From assembly GCF_018324685.1 (NCBI RefSeq), contig NZ_AP023354.1, forward strand, positions 1,798,001-1,862,000: DNA of 64,000 nt, given 5' to 3'. A program made the translations under genes and the position numbers. Below, one piece after another: positions 23,495 to 32,188 of the stretch. The DNA is from Actinocatenispora sera. GTDB taxonomy: Bacteria > Actinomycetota > Actinomycetes > Mycobacteriales > Micromonosporaceae. How positions within the stretch are numbered: the first letter of the stretch is position 1; each line of letters opens with the position of its first letter. Below the pieces are notes generated by a model. It made no database searches. It saw only the letters and a program-made list of their open reading frames with translations, and had not been told where the DNA came from.

Positions 23495-24272
23495 CCGCGG
23501 GCACCCCACCGCCCACCCGCCGTCCCATCACGGCGCCGGCCCCGATCACGGCGCCGGCCCCGATCACGGCGCCGGCCCCGATCACGGCGCCGGCCCCGAT
23601 CGCGGCGCCGGCCCCGATCACGGCGCCGGCCCCGATCACGGCGCCGGTCCTGGTCACGGCGCCGGCCCCGATCACGGCGCCGGCCCCGATCACGGCGCCG
23701 GTCCTGGTCACGGCGCCGGCCCCGATCGCGGCGCCGGCCCCGATCACGGCGCTGGGCCCGATCGCGGCGCCGGCCCCGATCATGGCGCTGGGCCCGATCA
23801 TGGCGCTGGGCCTGGTCACGGCGCCGGTGCCGACCACCGTGCCGGTCTCGATCACAGCGCCAGGGCCGATCACGGCGCCGGGTCTGCCCGGCCGCCGGGC
23901 GACCACGGCAACGGGGCCGCCCGATCGGCGGGAGACCGGGGTGACGAGGCGTTTCGGGCGCTCGCCGATCCGACCCGGCGGCGGATGCTCGATTTGCTCG
24001 CCGAGCGCGGCACGCTGTCGGTCGGCGAGCTCGCTGCCGAGTTCCCCGACCTGGTGTTCTCGGGCATCTCGAAGCACCTGATGGCGCTGCGGGCCGCAGG
24101 CCTGGTCACCGCGACCAAACAGGGCCGCAAGCAGCTGTACCGGATCGACGAGGCTGGCTTCACCGCCGCCCTCGCCCCCTGGGTGGCCCGCTACCAGGCC
24201 TACTGGCCCACCGCCCTCGCCACCCTCCGCACCCTCGCCGAATCCCCCGAGAACCCCGCCCCGCCGCGTTGA
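23487..24272 (+). CDS. ArsR-family regulator with His-rich hexapeptide repeat extension
   Basis: 261 residues. The C-terminal part is a normal ArsR winged helix: DEAFRALADPTRRRMLDLLAERGTLSVGELAAEFPDLVFSGISKHLMALRAAGLVTATKQGRKQLYRIDEAGF. The first half is odd: residues 15-134 are 20 consecutive hexapeptides close to HGAGPD, with R for H three times and G for D three times. Late units differ at third codon positions (CAC/CAT, GCC/GCT, GGC/GGG), which leaves this frame unchanged but would change the other frames, so the repeats look truly translated. About 17 His residues in regular spacing suggest metal binding. The family is normally near 100 residues. An internal start close to residue 145 remains possible. 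Confidence 0.8.
   Translation: MPDRGHPTAHPPSHHGAGPDHGAGPDHGAGPDHGAGPDRGAGPDHGAGPDHGAGPGHGAGPDHGAGPDHGAGPGHGAGPDRGAGPDHGAGPDRGAGPDHGAGPDHGAGPGHGAGADHRAGLDHSARADHGAGSARPPGDHGNGAARSAGDRGDEAFRALADPTRRRMLDLLAERGTLSVGELAAEFPDLVFSGISKHLMALRAAGLVTATKQGRKQLYRIDEAGFTAALAPWVARYQAYWPTALATLRTLAESPENPAPPR
23529..23888 (+). repeat. 18-bp minisatellite, about 20 units, inside the ArsR gene
   Basis: Unit CACGGCGCCGGCCCCGAT, tandem without spacers. Variants fall into types: CGC for CAC, GGT for GAT, and T-ending synonymous changes grouped towards the 3' end, where the last four units decay. The unit contains no stop in any frame, so long frames appear on both strands here. Likely to vary in copy number by slippage. 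Confidence 0.9.
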
Positions 24273-24455
24273 TCAAGGGATTGGTACACGTTGTCCCAGC
24301 ATCGGCTGTCCCGATCCCTTGATCAACGTCGCAATCCCTTGATCGGCGTCGCAATCCCTTGATCAACGCGGCGAGCCCTTGATCAACGCGGCGAGCCCTT
24401 GATCGGCGTCGCGAGCCCTTGATCGACGTGCTGGTCCCTTGATCGACGCGATCTC
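24267..24455. repeat. 20-bp direct repeat array with an inverted copy
   Basis: Seven tandem 20-bp units beginning CCCTTGATC occupy 24316-24455, between the convergent ArsR and glycosylase genes. The first unit with its flank (ATCCCTTGATCAACG, 24314-24328) is the exact inverse complement of CGTTGATCAAGGGAT at 24267-24281, which overlaps the ArsR stop codon; the two can form a 15-bp stem over a 32-nt loop. Every unit contains GATC. No protein in this gap is convincing. It may act as terminator or as a protein-binding array. Confidence 0.8.
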
Positions 24456-24469
24456 TGGGCACAGCGGGG

Positions 24470-25282
24470 TCAGCGGCGTTGCTCGGCGGGGCACCACCAA
24501 GTGGTACGGCCGCCGATCGTGCCGCGCGTCATCGGCACGTGGTCTCGCGGGCAGCTGGCGCCGGCCCGGCGCAACCCGACGATGGTCAGTTCGTGTACGC
24601 CGCCGGCCCGGATGGAGGCGCGCAACGCGGCCCGGGTGGCCCGCAGCAGCCGTCGCCGGTCGTCGTCCGTGAGGTCGGCGACCGGGCGGCCCGGATGTAC
24701 CCGGGCCTGCCACAGGATCTCGTCGGCGAGCAGGTTGCCGATCCCGGCGAGGCGGCGCTGGTCCAGCAGGCGGGCCTTGACCGGTGCCGCCGCGCCGGCC
24801 GCCAGCGCGGACCGGAACTGCGCCGGGGTGATCGTCTCCGCGTCCGGGCCCAGCCGGTCGACCGGCGGGTCCAGCCGTACCCGGCCCAGGCGGCGCGGAT
24901 CGACCAGCAGCAGCCGGCCGCCGTCGGCGAACGCCAGGCCGAACCGGGCCCAGCGGTAGTCACCGGGCCGCCGGCCGCCTTCCCAGTGGTCGCCGCCGTC
25001 GACCTCGGCCCCGTCCGCGTCGACCACGACGATCTTGCCGGACATGCCGAGATGGATGCCCAGCGGTACCGACCGTGCCGCGGAGTCCGTCTCGCACCAC
25101 ATGCTCTTGCCGCGCCGGTGCGCCGCGACGAGGGTACGGCCGCGCAACGCCCGGCGGATCTCCCCGGGCGGATGCGGCCGGCACACGTACCGGTCGGAGT
25201 CGTCGACGTCGGTGATCCGGCGGCCGAGCCCGGCGCGTTCGATCACCGCCCGGGCGGCCTCCACCTCGGGGAGCTCCGGCAT
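24470..25282 (-). CDS. Fpg/Nei-family DNA glycosylase with altered zinc finger
   Basis: 270 residues. After Met the protein starts PELPEVE, giving the catalytic N-terminal Pro and Glu of bifunctional base-excision glycosylases; K59 in HRRGKSMW is the second catalytic Lys, and LLDQRRLAGIGNLLADEILWQARVHP is the helix-two-turn-helix. The C-terminal zinc finger is changed: the usual C-x2-C pairs read C-P-R-D and C-P-A-E, so the second Cys of each pair is Asp or Glu. It removes oxidised bases and nicks the site. Whether it prefers 8-oxoguanine (Fpg) or oxidised pyrimidines (Nei) cannot be said. Confidence 0.92.
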   Translation of the reverse strand: MPELPEVEAARAVIERAGLGRRITDVDDSDRYVCRPHPPGEIRRALRGRTLVAAHRRGKSMWCETDSAARSVPLGIHLGMSGKIVVVDADGAEVDGGDHWEGGRRPGDYRWARFGLAFADGGRLLLVDPRRLGRVRLDPPVDRLGPDAETITPAQFRSALAAGAAAPVKARLLDQRRLAGIGNLLADEILWQARVHPGRPVADLTDDDRRRLLRATRAALRASIRAGGVHELTIVGLRRAGASCPRDHVPMTRGTIGGRTTWWCPAEQRR

Positions 25283-25408
25283 GCCCGCCCCCTCCGTGGG
25301 TTCCTGTACCAGCCGGGCCCCGTCGTTGATCGTGGCATCCGCCGTGGCCGGTGGTGGACATGGGGATTCACGGGCGGCCCGTCGGAGGCCAGCGCCACCC
25401 GTGGTGAC

Positions 25409-26260
25409 TCAGTCGAAGACCTCGTCCAGCGACGCCGCGTTGACTGCCCGCGAGAGCCAACTGTTGAGCTGCTCAGGATCGGTGCACTCGGTGATACGGT
25501 GCTGGATCTCGTCGGGGACATCCCAACCGCGCGCCCTCAGCACTTCAAGCAGCGCATCGCTGCGGGCCTCGGCACGGGCCTCGGCACGGGCCTCGGCGCG
25601 GAGGCGGCGGGCGTAGTCGCTCTGGAACTCGAAGGTGTGGGTCGACATCTGCGCCTCCAGGTAGCGGCGTGCCGCTTCGGGCAGCGCCGCGAGCATGATT
25701 TCACTGTAACGGATGGCCAAGTCGCGATCGATCGTGTCGAGCGCGGCGTTCGCCGCGTCGAGCGCCTGGTGGCTGGCCGGGCCGGTGGCGTGCGCGAGAC
25801 CGGCCAGCACCGCCACTTCCGGGGTGCCCACGCCAATGGGTATCTGGTTGGGCCCGGCGACCCGCGGTTGCAGCACCCAGCCGTCCTGGTTCAGTTCGAT
25901 GGGTTCGCCGCACCAGGCGGCGGTGCGGGTGTCGGGGCAGACCACGAGCAGTGCGACGGGACATCGGAGTCTGGCCCGCAGGGTGGCCAGGTAGACCGGC
26001 CAGCTCCATCGTTTGGCCGGGTCCGGGCGCAGCTGGATCTCCACCACGACCGACAGGACCGGCCGATCGTTTCCGCAGAGCGTGACTACGGCGTCGGCGC
26101 GGTATTCGGTGTGCGGCAGATCGTTGGCCTCGGCGGCGTCGAGCCGGGCCTGGCGCCAGTCGGGCAGCTTGATGCGGAGCACGTCGCCGAGCAGCGTGGC
26201 GGCGAGCGACGGGTTCTCGTGAAATATCTCGATCAACGCTTCGTGCATGACGGAGGGCAT
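25409..26260 (-). CDS. PD-(D/E)XK nuclease-like protein of an expanded actinobacterial family
   Basis: 283 residues from ATG 26260. It begins MPSVMHEALIEIFHENPSLAATLL, has HTEYRADAVVTLCGNDRPVLSVVVEIQLRPDPAKRWSWPVYLATLRARLRCPVALLVVCPD, in which the Asp of YRADAVV and the E-x-Q of VVVEIQ form a nuclease-like core, and ends in a helical region with AEARAEARAEAR repeats. Many actinomycetes encode several such paralogues, related to Rpn/transposase-like proteins; their role is unproven. There is no membrane span. The repeated Ala-Glu-Ala-Arg helix may be a coiled coil and is a likely site of length variation. Confidence 0.75.
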   Translation of the reverse strand: MPSVMHEALIEIFHENPSLAATLLGDVLRIKLPDWRQARLDAAEANDLPHTEYRADAVVTLCGNDRPVLSVVVEIQLRPDPAKRWSWPVYLATLRARLRCPVALLVVCPDTRTAAWCGEPIELNQDGWVLQPRVAGPNQIPIGVGTPEVAVLAGLAHATGPASHQALDAANAALDTIDRDLAIRYSEIMLAALPEAARRYLEAQMSTHTFEFQSDYARRLRAEARAEARAEARSDALLEVLRARGWDVPDEIQHRITECTDPEQLNSWLSRAVNAASLDEVFD

Positions 26261-26412
26261 GATCGTGACGTTACGACCACGGTACGACAAAAACCGTGCG
26301 CAGTGTGATCGTCCGTTCTACCCCGCCGCCGTAGCGGAACCCGCGGGGCGGCGACATGGCGCCGGTCAAGGCGAACGCGGTGCCGGATCCGTTTCCTACC
26401 ATCGGGAAGACG

Positions 26413-26450
26413 ACGCGGCGCCGACCCACACGCTGGGGTCGGCGCCGCGT
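26413..26450 (-). terminator. Strong rho-independent-type terminator of lpd
   Basis: A 15-bp perfect stem (26413-26427 with 26436-26450, GC-rich) with an 8-nt loop lies 17 bases after the lpd stop. There is no T tract, as usual in high-GC actinobacteria. The neighbouring gene on the other side (25409-26260) is transcribed away from it, so it serves lpd. Confidence 0.8.
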
Positions 26451-26466
26451 TCGGGACGAGCGGGTA

Positions 26467-27867
26467 CTACAGGTTGATCATGTGGCCGGACAGGCCGTGG
26501 ACGGCCTCCTTGACGGCCTCGCTGAGCGTCGGGTGGGCGTGCACGTTGCGGGCCACCTCGTGCACGGTGAGGTCCCACTGCTGGGCCAGGGTCAGCTCGG
26601 GCAGCAGCTCGGTGACGTCCGGGCCGATCAGGTGCGCGCCGAGGATCTCGCCGTACTTCTGGTCGGAGAGGATCTTGACGAACCCGTTCGGGTCGGCCAG
26701 GCCCTGCGCCTTGCCGTTCGCGGTGAACGGGAACTTCGCGACCTTCACGTCGTAGCCGGCGTCTCGTGCCTGCTCCTCGGTGTAGCCGAAGCTCGCGATC
26801 TGCGGCTGGCAGAAGGTGGCGCGCGGGATCATCTTGAAGTCGACTTCCATCGTCTCCGCGTCGCCGATCGTCTCGGCCGCGATGATCCCCATCGCCTCGG
26901 CGGCGTGCGCGAGCATCAGCTTCGCGGTCACGTCACCGATCGCGTAGATGCCGGGGGTCGAGGTACGGCAGCGGCCGTCGACGTCGATCGCGCCCCGGTC
27001 GGTGAGCTTGACGCCGGTGTTCTCCAGCCCGTACCCCTCGACGCGCGGGGCGAAGCCGATCGCCTGCAGGACCTTGTCGGCCTCCAGCACCTGCTGCTGA
27101 CCGTCCCGGGTCACGGTGACCTTCACCCCGGAGCCGGTGTCCTCGATGCCGTCCACCCGGGTCGAGGTGAGCACGTCGATGCCGAGTCGCTTGTACCGCT
27201 TCGCCAGCTCGGCGGACACCTCGGCGTCCTCCAGCGGTACCAGCCGGTCGAGGAACTCGACGATGGTGACCTTGACGCCGTAGTTGCTCAGCACGTAGGC
27301 GAACTCGACGCCGATCGCGCCGGCGCCGGCGATCACGATGCTCGACGGGAGCGTGTCGGTGAGGATCTGCTCCTCGTAGGTGACCACCCGGTCGGACAGT
27401 TCGGTACCGGGCAGCAGCTTGGTGTTGGTGCCGGCGGCGATGATGCAGTTGTCGAACGTCAGCGTCTCCGAGCCGCCGTCGTTCAGGGCCACCGTCATCG
27501 TGTGCGCGTCGACGAAGGTGCCCTTGCCCTGGACCTCGGTGATCTTGTTCTTCTTCATCAGGAAGTGGACGCCCTTGACCCGGCCGTCCGCGACCTTGCG
27601 GCTGCGCTGGAACGCGGCGCCGTAGTCGAAGGTGACCGTGCCGTCGACCTGGATCCCGAACGTCTTCTGCTCGGCGTTGAAGATGTGCGCCAGCTCCGCG
27701 TTGCGCAGCAGCGCCTTCGACGGGATGCAGCCGACGTTCAGGCAGACACCGCCCCAATACTTCGCCTCAACGACGGCGGTACGCAGGCCGAGCTGGGCGC
27801 TGCGCACGGCCGCGGTGTACCCGCCCGGGCCGGCGCCGAGGACCACGACATCAAAGTGTGTACTCAC
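26467..27867 (-). CDS. lpdA: Dihydrolipoyl dehydrogenase
   Basis: 466 residues from GTG 27867 ([19 protein letters not shown]); ATG at 27879 is an alternative. This FAD flavoprotein reoxidises dihydrolipoamide with NAD+ as the E3 of pyruvate and 2-oxoglutarate dehydrogenase complexes. Visible: the FAD-binding GAGPGGY, the redox disulfide C42 and C47 in [13 protein letters not shown], the NAD-binding [17 protein letters not shown], the second FAD motif [14 protein letters not shown] and the active-site His in [11 protein letters not shown]. Length and motifs are complete. It stands alone with its own terminator, apart from E1/E2 genes. The mycobacterial counterpart Lpd also serves peroxynitrite reductase. 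Confidence 0.95.
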   Translation of the reverse strand: MSTHFDVVVLGAGPGGYTAAVRSAQLGLRTAVVEAKYWGGVCLNVGCIPSKALLRNAELAHIFNAEQKTFGIQVDGTVTFDYGAAFQRSRKVADGRVKGVHFLMKKNKITEVQGKGTFVDAHTMTVALNDGGSETLTFDNCIIAAGTNTKLLPGTELSDRVVTYEEQILTDTLPSSIVIAGAGAIGVEFAYVLSNYGVKVTIVEFLDRLVPLEDAEVSAELAKRYKRLGIDVLTSTRVDGIEDTGSGVKVTVTRDGQQQVLEADKVLQAIGFAPRVEGYGLENTGVKLTDRGAIDVDGRCRTSTPGIYAIGDVTAKLMLAHAAEAMGIIAAETIGDAETMEVDFKMIPRATFCQPQIASFGYTEEQARDAGYDVKVAKFPFTANGKAQGLADPNGFVKILSDQKYGEILGAHLIGPDVTELLPELTLAQQWDLTVHEVARNVHAHPTLSEAVKEAVHGLSGHMINL

Positions 27868-28013
27868 GAGGCGGATCATATTCCGCTACCGGGCGACCTG
27901 CCCGGGCACCGGTTTCGACGGTGACGCGGGGGCCAGCCGGAGCGACCCGGGTCACAACCCCGCGCCCAGCCCTGTTGATCATGCTGGTGGGCAGCGGGCG
28001 AGCGTGCAGCCGG

Positions 28014-29321
28014 CTACCCGACACCATGATCGACGTGGCCGCGGAGGGAGGCGTCGAGGAGTTCGATCGTGTGCGCCGTCGGGATCGGGGTGCCGGCCCG
28101 GCGCAGCGCGGCGGTGATCTGCAGCAGGCAGCCCGGGTTGCCGGCGACCAGCAGGTCGGCGCCGGTGGCCCGGATCCGCTCCGCCTTCCGGTCGCCGAGT
28201 TCGCGCGCCGGTTCCGGTTCGAGCAGGTTGTACACGCCGGCGGAGCCGCAGCACAGCTCGGCCTCGGCCGGCTCGACCAGGGTCAGCTCCGGGATCCCGC
28301 GCAGCAGCTGGCGCGGCGCGGACCTGATCTTCTGCGCGTGTGCCAGGTGGCACGCGTCGTGGTACGCGACGGTGCGGCGCACCGGATGCCGCGGCGCCAC
28401 CGGCCCCAGCTCCACCAGCAGTTCGGTGACGTCCCGGGTACGGGCGGAGAGCCGCTCGGCCCGCCCGGCGTAGCGCGGATCGTCGGCGAGCAGCTCCACG
28501 TACTCCTTCATCGCCGAGCCGCAGCCGGCCGAGTCGGTGACCACGTAGTCGACGCCGGCCGCCTCGAACGCGTCGATGGTGGCGCGGGCGAACCGGGCCG
28601 CCTCGTCCCGCCGTCCGGTGTGCGCGGACAGCGCGCCGCAGCAGCCCTGCCGGTGCGGAACGAGCACCTCGCAGCCCTCCAGCGCGAGCACCCGCGCGGT
28701 GGCGGCGGACACCGAGCCGAAGAACGCGGACTGCACGCAGCCGGTCAGCAGCCCCACGGTCGCGCGGCGCCGGCCCCGGGCGCGTACCCGGGTGGGCAGC
28801 CGCGGGGCCCGCCGCGCCGGCGGCGCCAGCTCCTCCATGGTCGCCAGCGCCGGCGGCAGGTACCGCGCCAGCCGGTGACCGAGCCGGTCCGCGCCGGTGG
28901 CCCGGTACGCGGCGAGCGGGGCGCGCAGCAGCTTCAACCGGCGCGGGTACGGGAAGAGGCCGAAGACGAGGGCGCGCAGCAGCCGCTCGCCCCGGGTACG
29001 CGGGTGTCGCCGCTCGATCTGGGCGCGCGTGGCGTTCAGCAGCTCGTCGTACCGGACGCCGGACGGGCAGGCGGTCACGCAGGCCAGGCAGCCGAGGCAG
29101 GCGTCGAAGTGGCCGGCCATCGCGTCGGACAGCGGCTCGCCGGAGAGCCCCTGCTGGATCAGGTGGATGCGGCCGCGCGGCGAGTCCATCTCCTCGCCCC
29201 ACAGCACGTAGGTCGGGCAGCTGGGCAGGCAGAAGCCGCAGTGCACGCAGTCGTCGGCGAGCGACCTCGACGGCGGATGGTCGGCGTCGAAGGCACCCAG
29301 CACGTCCGGTTCGCTGGTCAC
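28014..29321 (-). CDS. glcF: Glycolate oxidase iron-sulfur subunit
   Basis: 435 residues. Two [4Fe-4S] binding sets are near the N-terminus: C25, C28, C31, C35 in CVHCGFCLPSCP and C75, C78, C81, C85 in CLGCLACVTACP. Two CCG domains follow (QGCCGALSAHTG and ELCCGSAGVYN), the pattern of GlcF and heterodisulfide-reductase-type subunits. With GlcD and GlcE it oxidises glycolate (or lactate-like 2-hydroxy acids) to glyoxylate and passes electrons to the membrane quinone pool. The gene is last in a tight glcD-glcE-glcF operon, four bases after glcE. Confidence 0.94.
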   Translation of the reverse strand: MTSEPDVLGAFDADHPPSRSLADDCVHCGFCLPSCPTYVLWGEEMDSPRGRIHLIQQGLSGEPLSDAMAGHFDACLGCLACVTACPSGVRYDELLNATRAQIERRHPRTRGERLLRALVFGLFPYPRRLKLLRAPLAAYRATGADRLGHRLARYLPPALATMEELAPPARRAPRLPTRVRARGRRRATVGLLTGCVQSAFFGSVSAATARVLALEGCEVLVPHRQGCCGALSAHTGRRDEAARFARATIDAFEAAGVDYVVTDSAGCGSAMKEYVELLADDPRYAGRAERLSARTRDVTELLVELGPVAPRHPVRRTVAYHDACHLAHAQKIRSAPRQLLRGIPELTLVEPAEAELCCGSAGVYNLLEPEPARELGDRKAERIRATGADLLVAGNPGCLLQITAALRRAGTPIPTAHTIELLDASLRGHVDHGVG

Positions 29322-29325
29322 GATC

Positions 29326-30588
29326 TCAGATCCCTCCGACGAAACGGCCGGGAGCGAGCCGGCCGGCCGGGTCGAACTCCTGCTTGACCGCGCGCATCAG
29401 CCCGATGCCCTCGATCGGCCCCCACAGGTCGAGCTCCGGCCGGATCTTCGGCGGCGCGGCGAGCACCGTGCAGTGGCCGCCGTGGCTCATCGCGACGGTA
29501 CGGGCGGCGTTGACGATCTCGACCGCGCGGTCCGGGTCGACGTCGCCGGGGATCGCGGCGTGCAGCACGCCGGCGGCCGGCGAGCAGAAGATCCGCATGC
29601 CGGTACCGCGGGCGGCGTCGCGCATCGAGTACACCGGGCCGAACAGCTGCCCGACCGGGGTGACCACCTGCAGCGCGACGTCGTCCGGGCCGAAAGGGTA
29701 GTGGCCCCACCAGTCCGGCGGTTCGGCGTCGGCGCGGGCGTCGCCGCCGAGCACCTGGACCGCCTTCTCCGCCCGCGCCGCCACCCCGTCGGCGGTGCCC
29801 TCGATCAGTAGCACCATCAGATCGGGGTGACCGGGTACCCGCGCCGTCCGCCGCAGGCTGTCCGGCTCCGGGCACTCGACCTCCATCGCGGCGGGCGCCA
29901 GCCGTTCCTGCTTGAGCCGTACCGACAGGTCGCGGACCTCGCCGGGGCTGCGCACCGGCCGGGACACGAACGCCCGCGCCGCCGGGACGGGGGTCAGCTT
30001 CACCGCGATCTCGGTGAGCACCCCGAGCGTCCCGTACGACCCGGTGAGCAGCCGGCCCAGGTCGTAGCCGGCGACGTTCTTCACCACCTTGCCGCCGGAG
30101 TGCGCGACCACCCCGTCGGCCCGCACCATCGTCAGCCCGATCACCTGGTCCCGCGCCGTACCGTGGCGCAGCCGCAGCGGTCCGGCCGCGCCGGTGGCGA
30201 CCACGCCGCCGAGCGTCGCGCCGGGCAGCATCTCGTCCAGCGGCAGCCGCTGCCCGCGCTCGGCGAGCACCCGCGCCACCTCGGCGATCGGGGTACCGGC
30301 GCGGATCACCGCGATCAGGTCACCGGCGGCGTGCTCCACCACCCCGGTCAGCCGGGACGTGTCCAGGATCAGGTCGGCGACGGTCGGTGGCGCGCCCCAG
30401 TGCAGCTTCGTCCCACCGCCGCGCACCACCACGTGCAGCTCGTGCGCCGTGGCGGCACGCAGCACCCGGGACACCTCGCCGGTCGACGTCGGGTACGCCA
30501 CGAAGCGCGGCTCGACGTCCACCACCCGGTCGGCGGGTTGCGCCGGGCGCGCCTCGCACACCGCGCGCAGGTCGTCCAGCACCGCCAT
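29326..30588 (-). CDS. glcE: Glycolate oxidase FAD-binding subunit
   Basis: 420 residues from ATG 30588; its A is shared with the glcD stop (TGATG). It has the FAD-linked oxidase (PCMH) fold: VVVRGGGTKLHWGAPP, ATLGGVVATGAAGPLRLRHGTARDQVIGLTMVRADGVVAHSGGKVVKNVAGYDLGRLLTGSYGTLGVLTEIAVKLTP. GlcE is the shorter, second flavin-type subunit beside GlcD in the glycolate oxidase complex. The order D, E, F and the overlaps show one operon. Confidence 0.93.
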   Translation of the reverse strand: MAVLDDLRAVCEARPAQPADRVVDVEPRFVAYPTSTGEVSRVLRAATAHELHVVVRGGGTKLHWGAPPTVADLILDTSRLTGVVEHAAGDLIAVIRAGTPIAEVARVLAERGQRLPLDEMLPGATLGGVVATGAAGPLRLRHGTARDQVIGLTMVRADGVVAHSGGKVVKNVAGYDLGRLLTGSYGTLGVLTEIAVKLTPVPAARAFVSRPVRSPGEVRDLSVRLKQERLAPAAMEVECPEPDSLRRTARVPGHPDLMVLLIEGTADGVAARAEKAVQVLGGDARADAEPPDWWGHYPFGPDDVALQVVTPVGQLFGPVYSMRDAARGTGMRIFCSPAAGVLHAAIPGDVDPDRAVEIVNAARTVAMSHGGHCTVLAAPPKIRPELDLWGPIEGIGLMRAVKQEFDPAGRLAPGRFVGGI

Positions 30589-32060
30589 CAGAACGCCTCC
30601 GCCAGGCCGGCCGCCTGCGCCGGATGCGGCGCCGTACCGCGGCGGGGCACCTCGCCGCACAGCCGTGGCGTGGGGAAGACCTTGCCCGGGTTGCAGCGCT
30701 GCGCCGGGTCGAACGCGCACCGCACCAGCTGCATGGTGTCCAGGTCGTCGGCGGTGAACATCTTCGGCAGGTGCTTGGCCTTGTCGACGCCGACGCCGTG
30801 CTCACCGGTGATCGAGCCGCCGTGGCCGATGCACAGGTCGAGGATCGCGCCGGACACCTCCTCGGCGGCGTCGCCCTGCCCCGGCACCGACTCGTCGTAC
30901 AGCACCAGCGGGTGCAGGTTGCCGTCGCCGGCGTGGAACACGTTCGCCACCCGGATCCCGGTGCGCTCGGACAGCGCGGCGATGTCGGCCAGCACCTCCG
31001 GCAGCGCGGTACGCGGGATCACGCCGTCCTGCACGATGTAGTCCGGGCTGATCCGGCCGACCGCGGCGAACGCCGACTTGCGGCCCTTCCAGATCTCGCC
31101 CCGCTCGTACTCGTCGGCGGCGCGCCGCAGCTCGAACGCGCCGGACTGCTCGCACCGCGCGGTCACCGCGGCCAGTTCGGCGGCGACGTCGTCGGTCGGA
31201 CCGTCCAGCTCGACGATCAGCACCGCGCCCGCGCCGTCCGGATAGCGGCAGTCGACGGCCTGCTCGGCTGCCTCGATCGACAGCGCGTCCATCATCTCGA
31301 TCGCGGCCGGGGTGATGCCGGCAGCGATGATCGCGCTGACCGCCTCGCCCGCCGACGCCATGTCGGGAAACGCGGCGAGGATCGTTTCGACGCACTGCTG
31401 GGTCTGCACCAAGCGGACCACCACCTTCGTCGCGATGCCCAGGGTGCCCTCGGACCCGATGAACACCCCGAGCAGGTCGTAACCGGTGGACTGCCGGCAC
31501 TTGCCGGCACCGAGCCACACCACGTCACCATCCGGGGTAACGATCTCCAAGCCGGTCACGTGGTGCGCGGTGAAGCCATATTTCAGACAGTGCGCACCGC
31601 CCGAGTTCTCTGCGACGTTGCCGCCGATGGAACAGATCTGCTGGCTTGACGGGTCTGGTGCGTAGTGGTAATGCGCGGGGGAGACCTCCCGGCTGATCGC
31701 CAGGTTGATGACGCCGGGCTCGACGATCGCGCACTCGGCGTCCAGGTCGACCTCCAGGATGCGGCGCATCCGGCTGGTCACGATCAACACGCCGTCGGAG
31801 CGAGGCAGCGCGCCGCCGGACAGTCCGGTACCGGAGCCGCGCGCCACGAACGGCAGGCCGGCGTCGCGGCAGGCGCGCACCGTCTCGGCGACCTGCTCGG
31901 TGGATTCCGGCAGCACGACCAGCCCGGGGCTGACCGCGTAGCGGGCCAGGCCGTCGCACTCGTAGGTGCGCAGTTCGGCGGGGTCGGTCAGCACCGCGTG
32001 CGGGCCGAGCGAAGCGGCGAGCCGTTCGGCCACTGCCGCGAGCCGGGCCGGCACTTCCAT
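30588..32060 (-). CDS. glcD: Glycolate oxidase catalytic flavoprotein subunit
   Basis: 490 residues. The PCMH FAD domain spans about residues 45-220 with FVARGSGTGLSGGALPRSDGVLIVTSRM, CSIGGNVAENSGGAHCLKYGFTAHHVTGLEIV and STGYDLLGVFIGSEGTLGIATKVVVRL. The C-terminal cap has the metal/substrate His residues in VANVFHAGDGNLHPLVLY and SITGEHGVGVDKAKHL. This is the main dehydrogenase of the GlcDEF complex. It begins the operon; the 3' end shares one base with glcE. The last 30 residues are a Pro/Ala-rich tail absent from most relatives. Confidence 0.95.
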   Translation of the reverse strand: MEVPARLAAVAERLAASLGPHAVLTDPAELRTYECDGLARYAVSPGLVVLPESTEQVAETVRACRDAGLPFVARGSGTGLSGGALPRSDGVLIVTSRMRRILEVDLDAECAIVEPGVINLAISREVSPAHYHYAPDPSSQQICSIGGNVAENSGGAHCLKYGFTAHHVTGLEIVTPDGDVVWLGAGKCRQSTGYDLLGVFIGSEGTLGIATKVVVRLVQTQQCVETILAAFPDMASAGEAVSAIIAAGITPAAIEMMDALSIEAAEQAVDCRYPDGAGAVLIVELDGPTDDVAAELAAVTARCEQSGAFELRRAADEYERGEIWKGRKSAFAAVGRISPDYIVQDGVIPRTALPEVLADIAALSERTGIRVANVFHAGDGNLHPLVLYDESVPGQGDAAEEVSGAILDLCIGHGGSITGEHGVGVDKAKHLPKMFTADDLDTMQLVRCAFDPAQRCNPGKVFPTPRLCGEVPRRGTAPHPAQAAGLAEAF

Positions 32061-32188
32061 CCGCGCCTCCAGCGCTCACGCGCCGCCGGTTACCGGCGAG
32101 TCGCTCCTGGTACGGCCAAAACTACGGCGCCGGCACTGCCGGGTCAACAAACACCGACGTCGCGGCATGGCCGGTGCGGCCGGCGCGA

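Noticed and set aside
23529-23888. CRISPR array suspicion for the 18-bp tandem repeats
   Set aside because: Units are contiguous without unique spacers, are imperfect, lie in frame inside a gene and have no cas genes nearby.
23026-24081. Alternative frame through the ArsR repeats (Ile-Thr-Ala-Pro-type) as the real gene
   Set aside because: Unit variants are mostly synonymous in the HGAGPD frame and change residues in this one, and only the HGAGPD frame runs into the ArsR domain.
24316-24455. CRISPR array suspicion for the 20-bp GATC repeats
   Set aside because: Head-to-tail 20-bp units without spacers; too short for CRISPR repeats.
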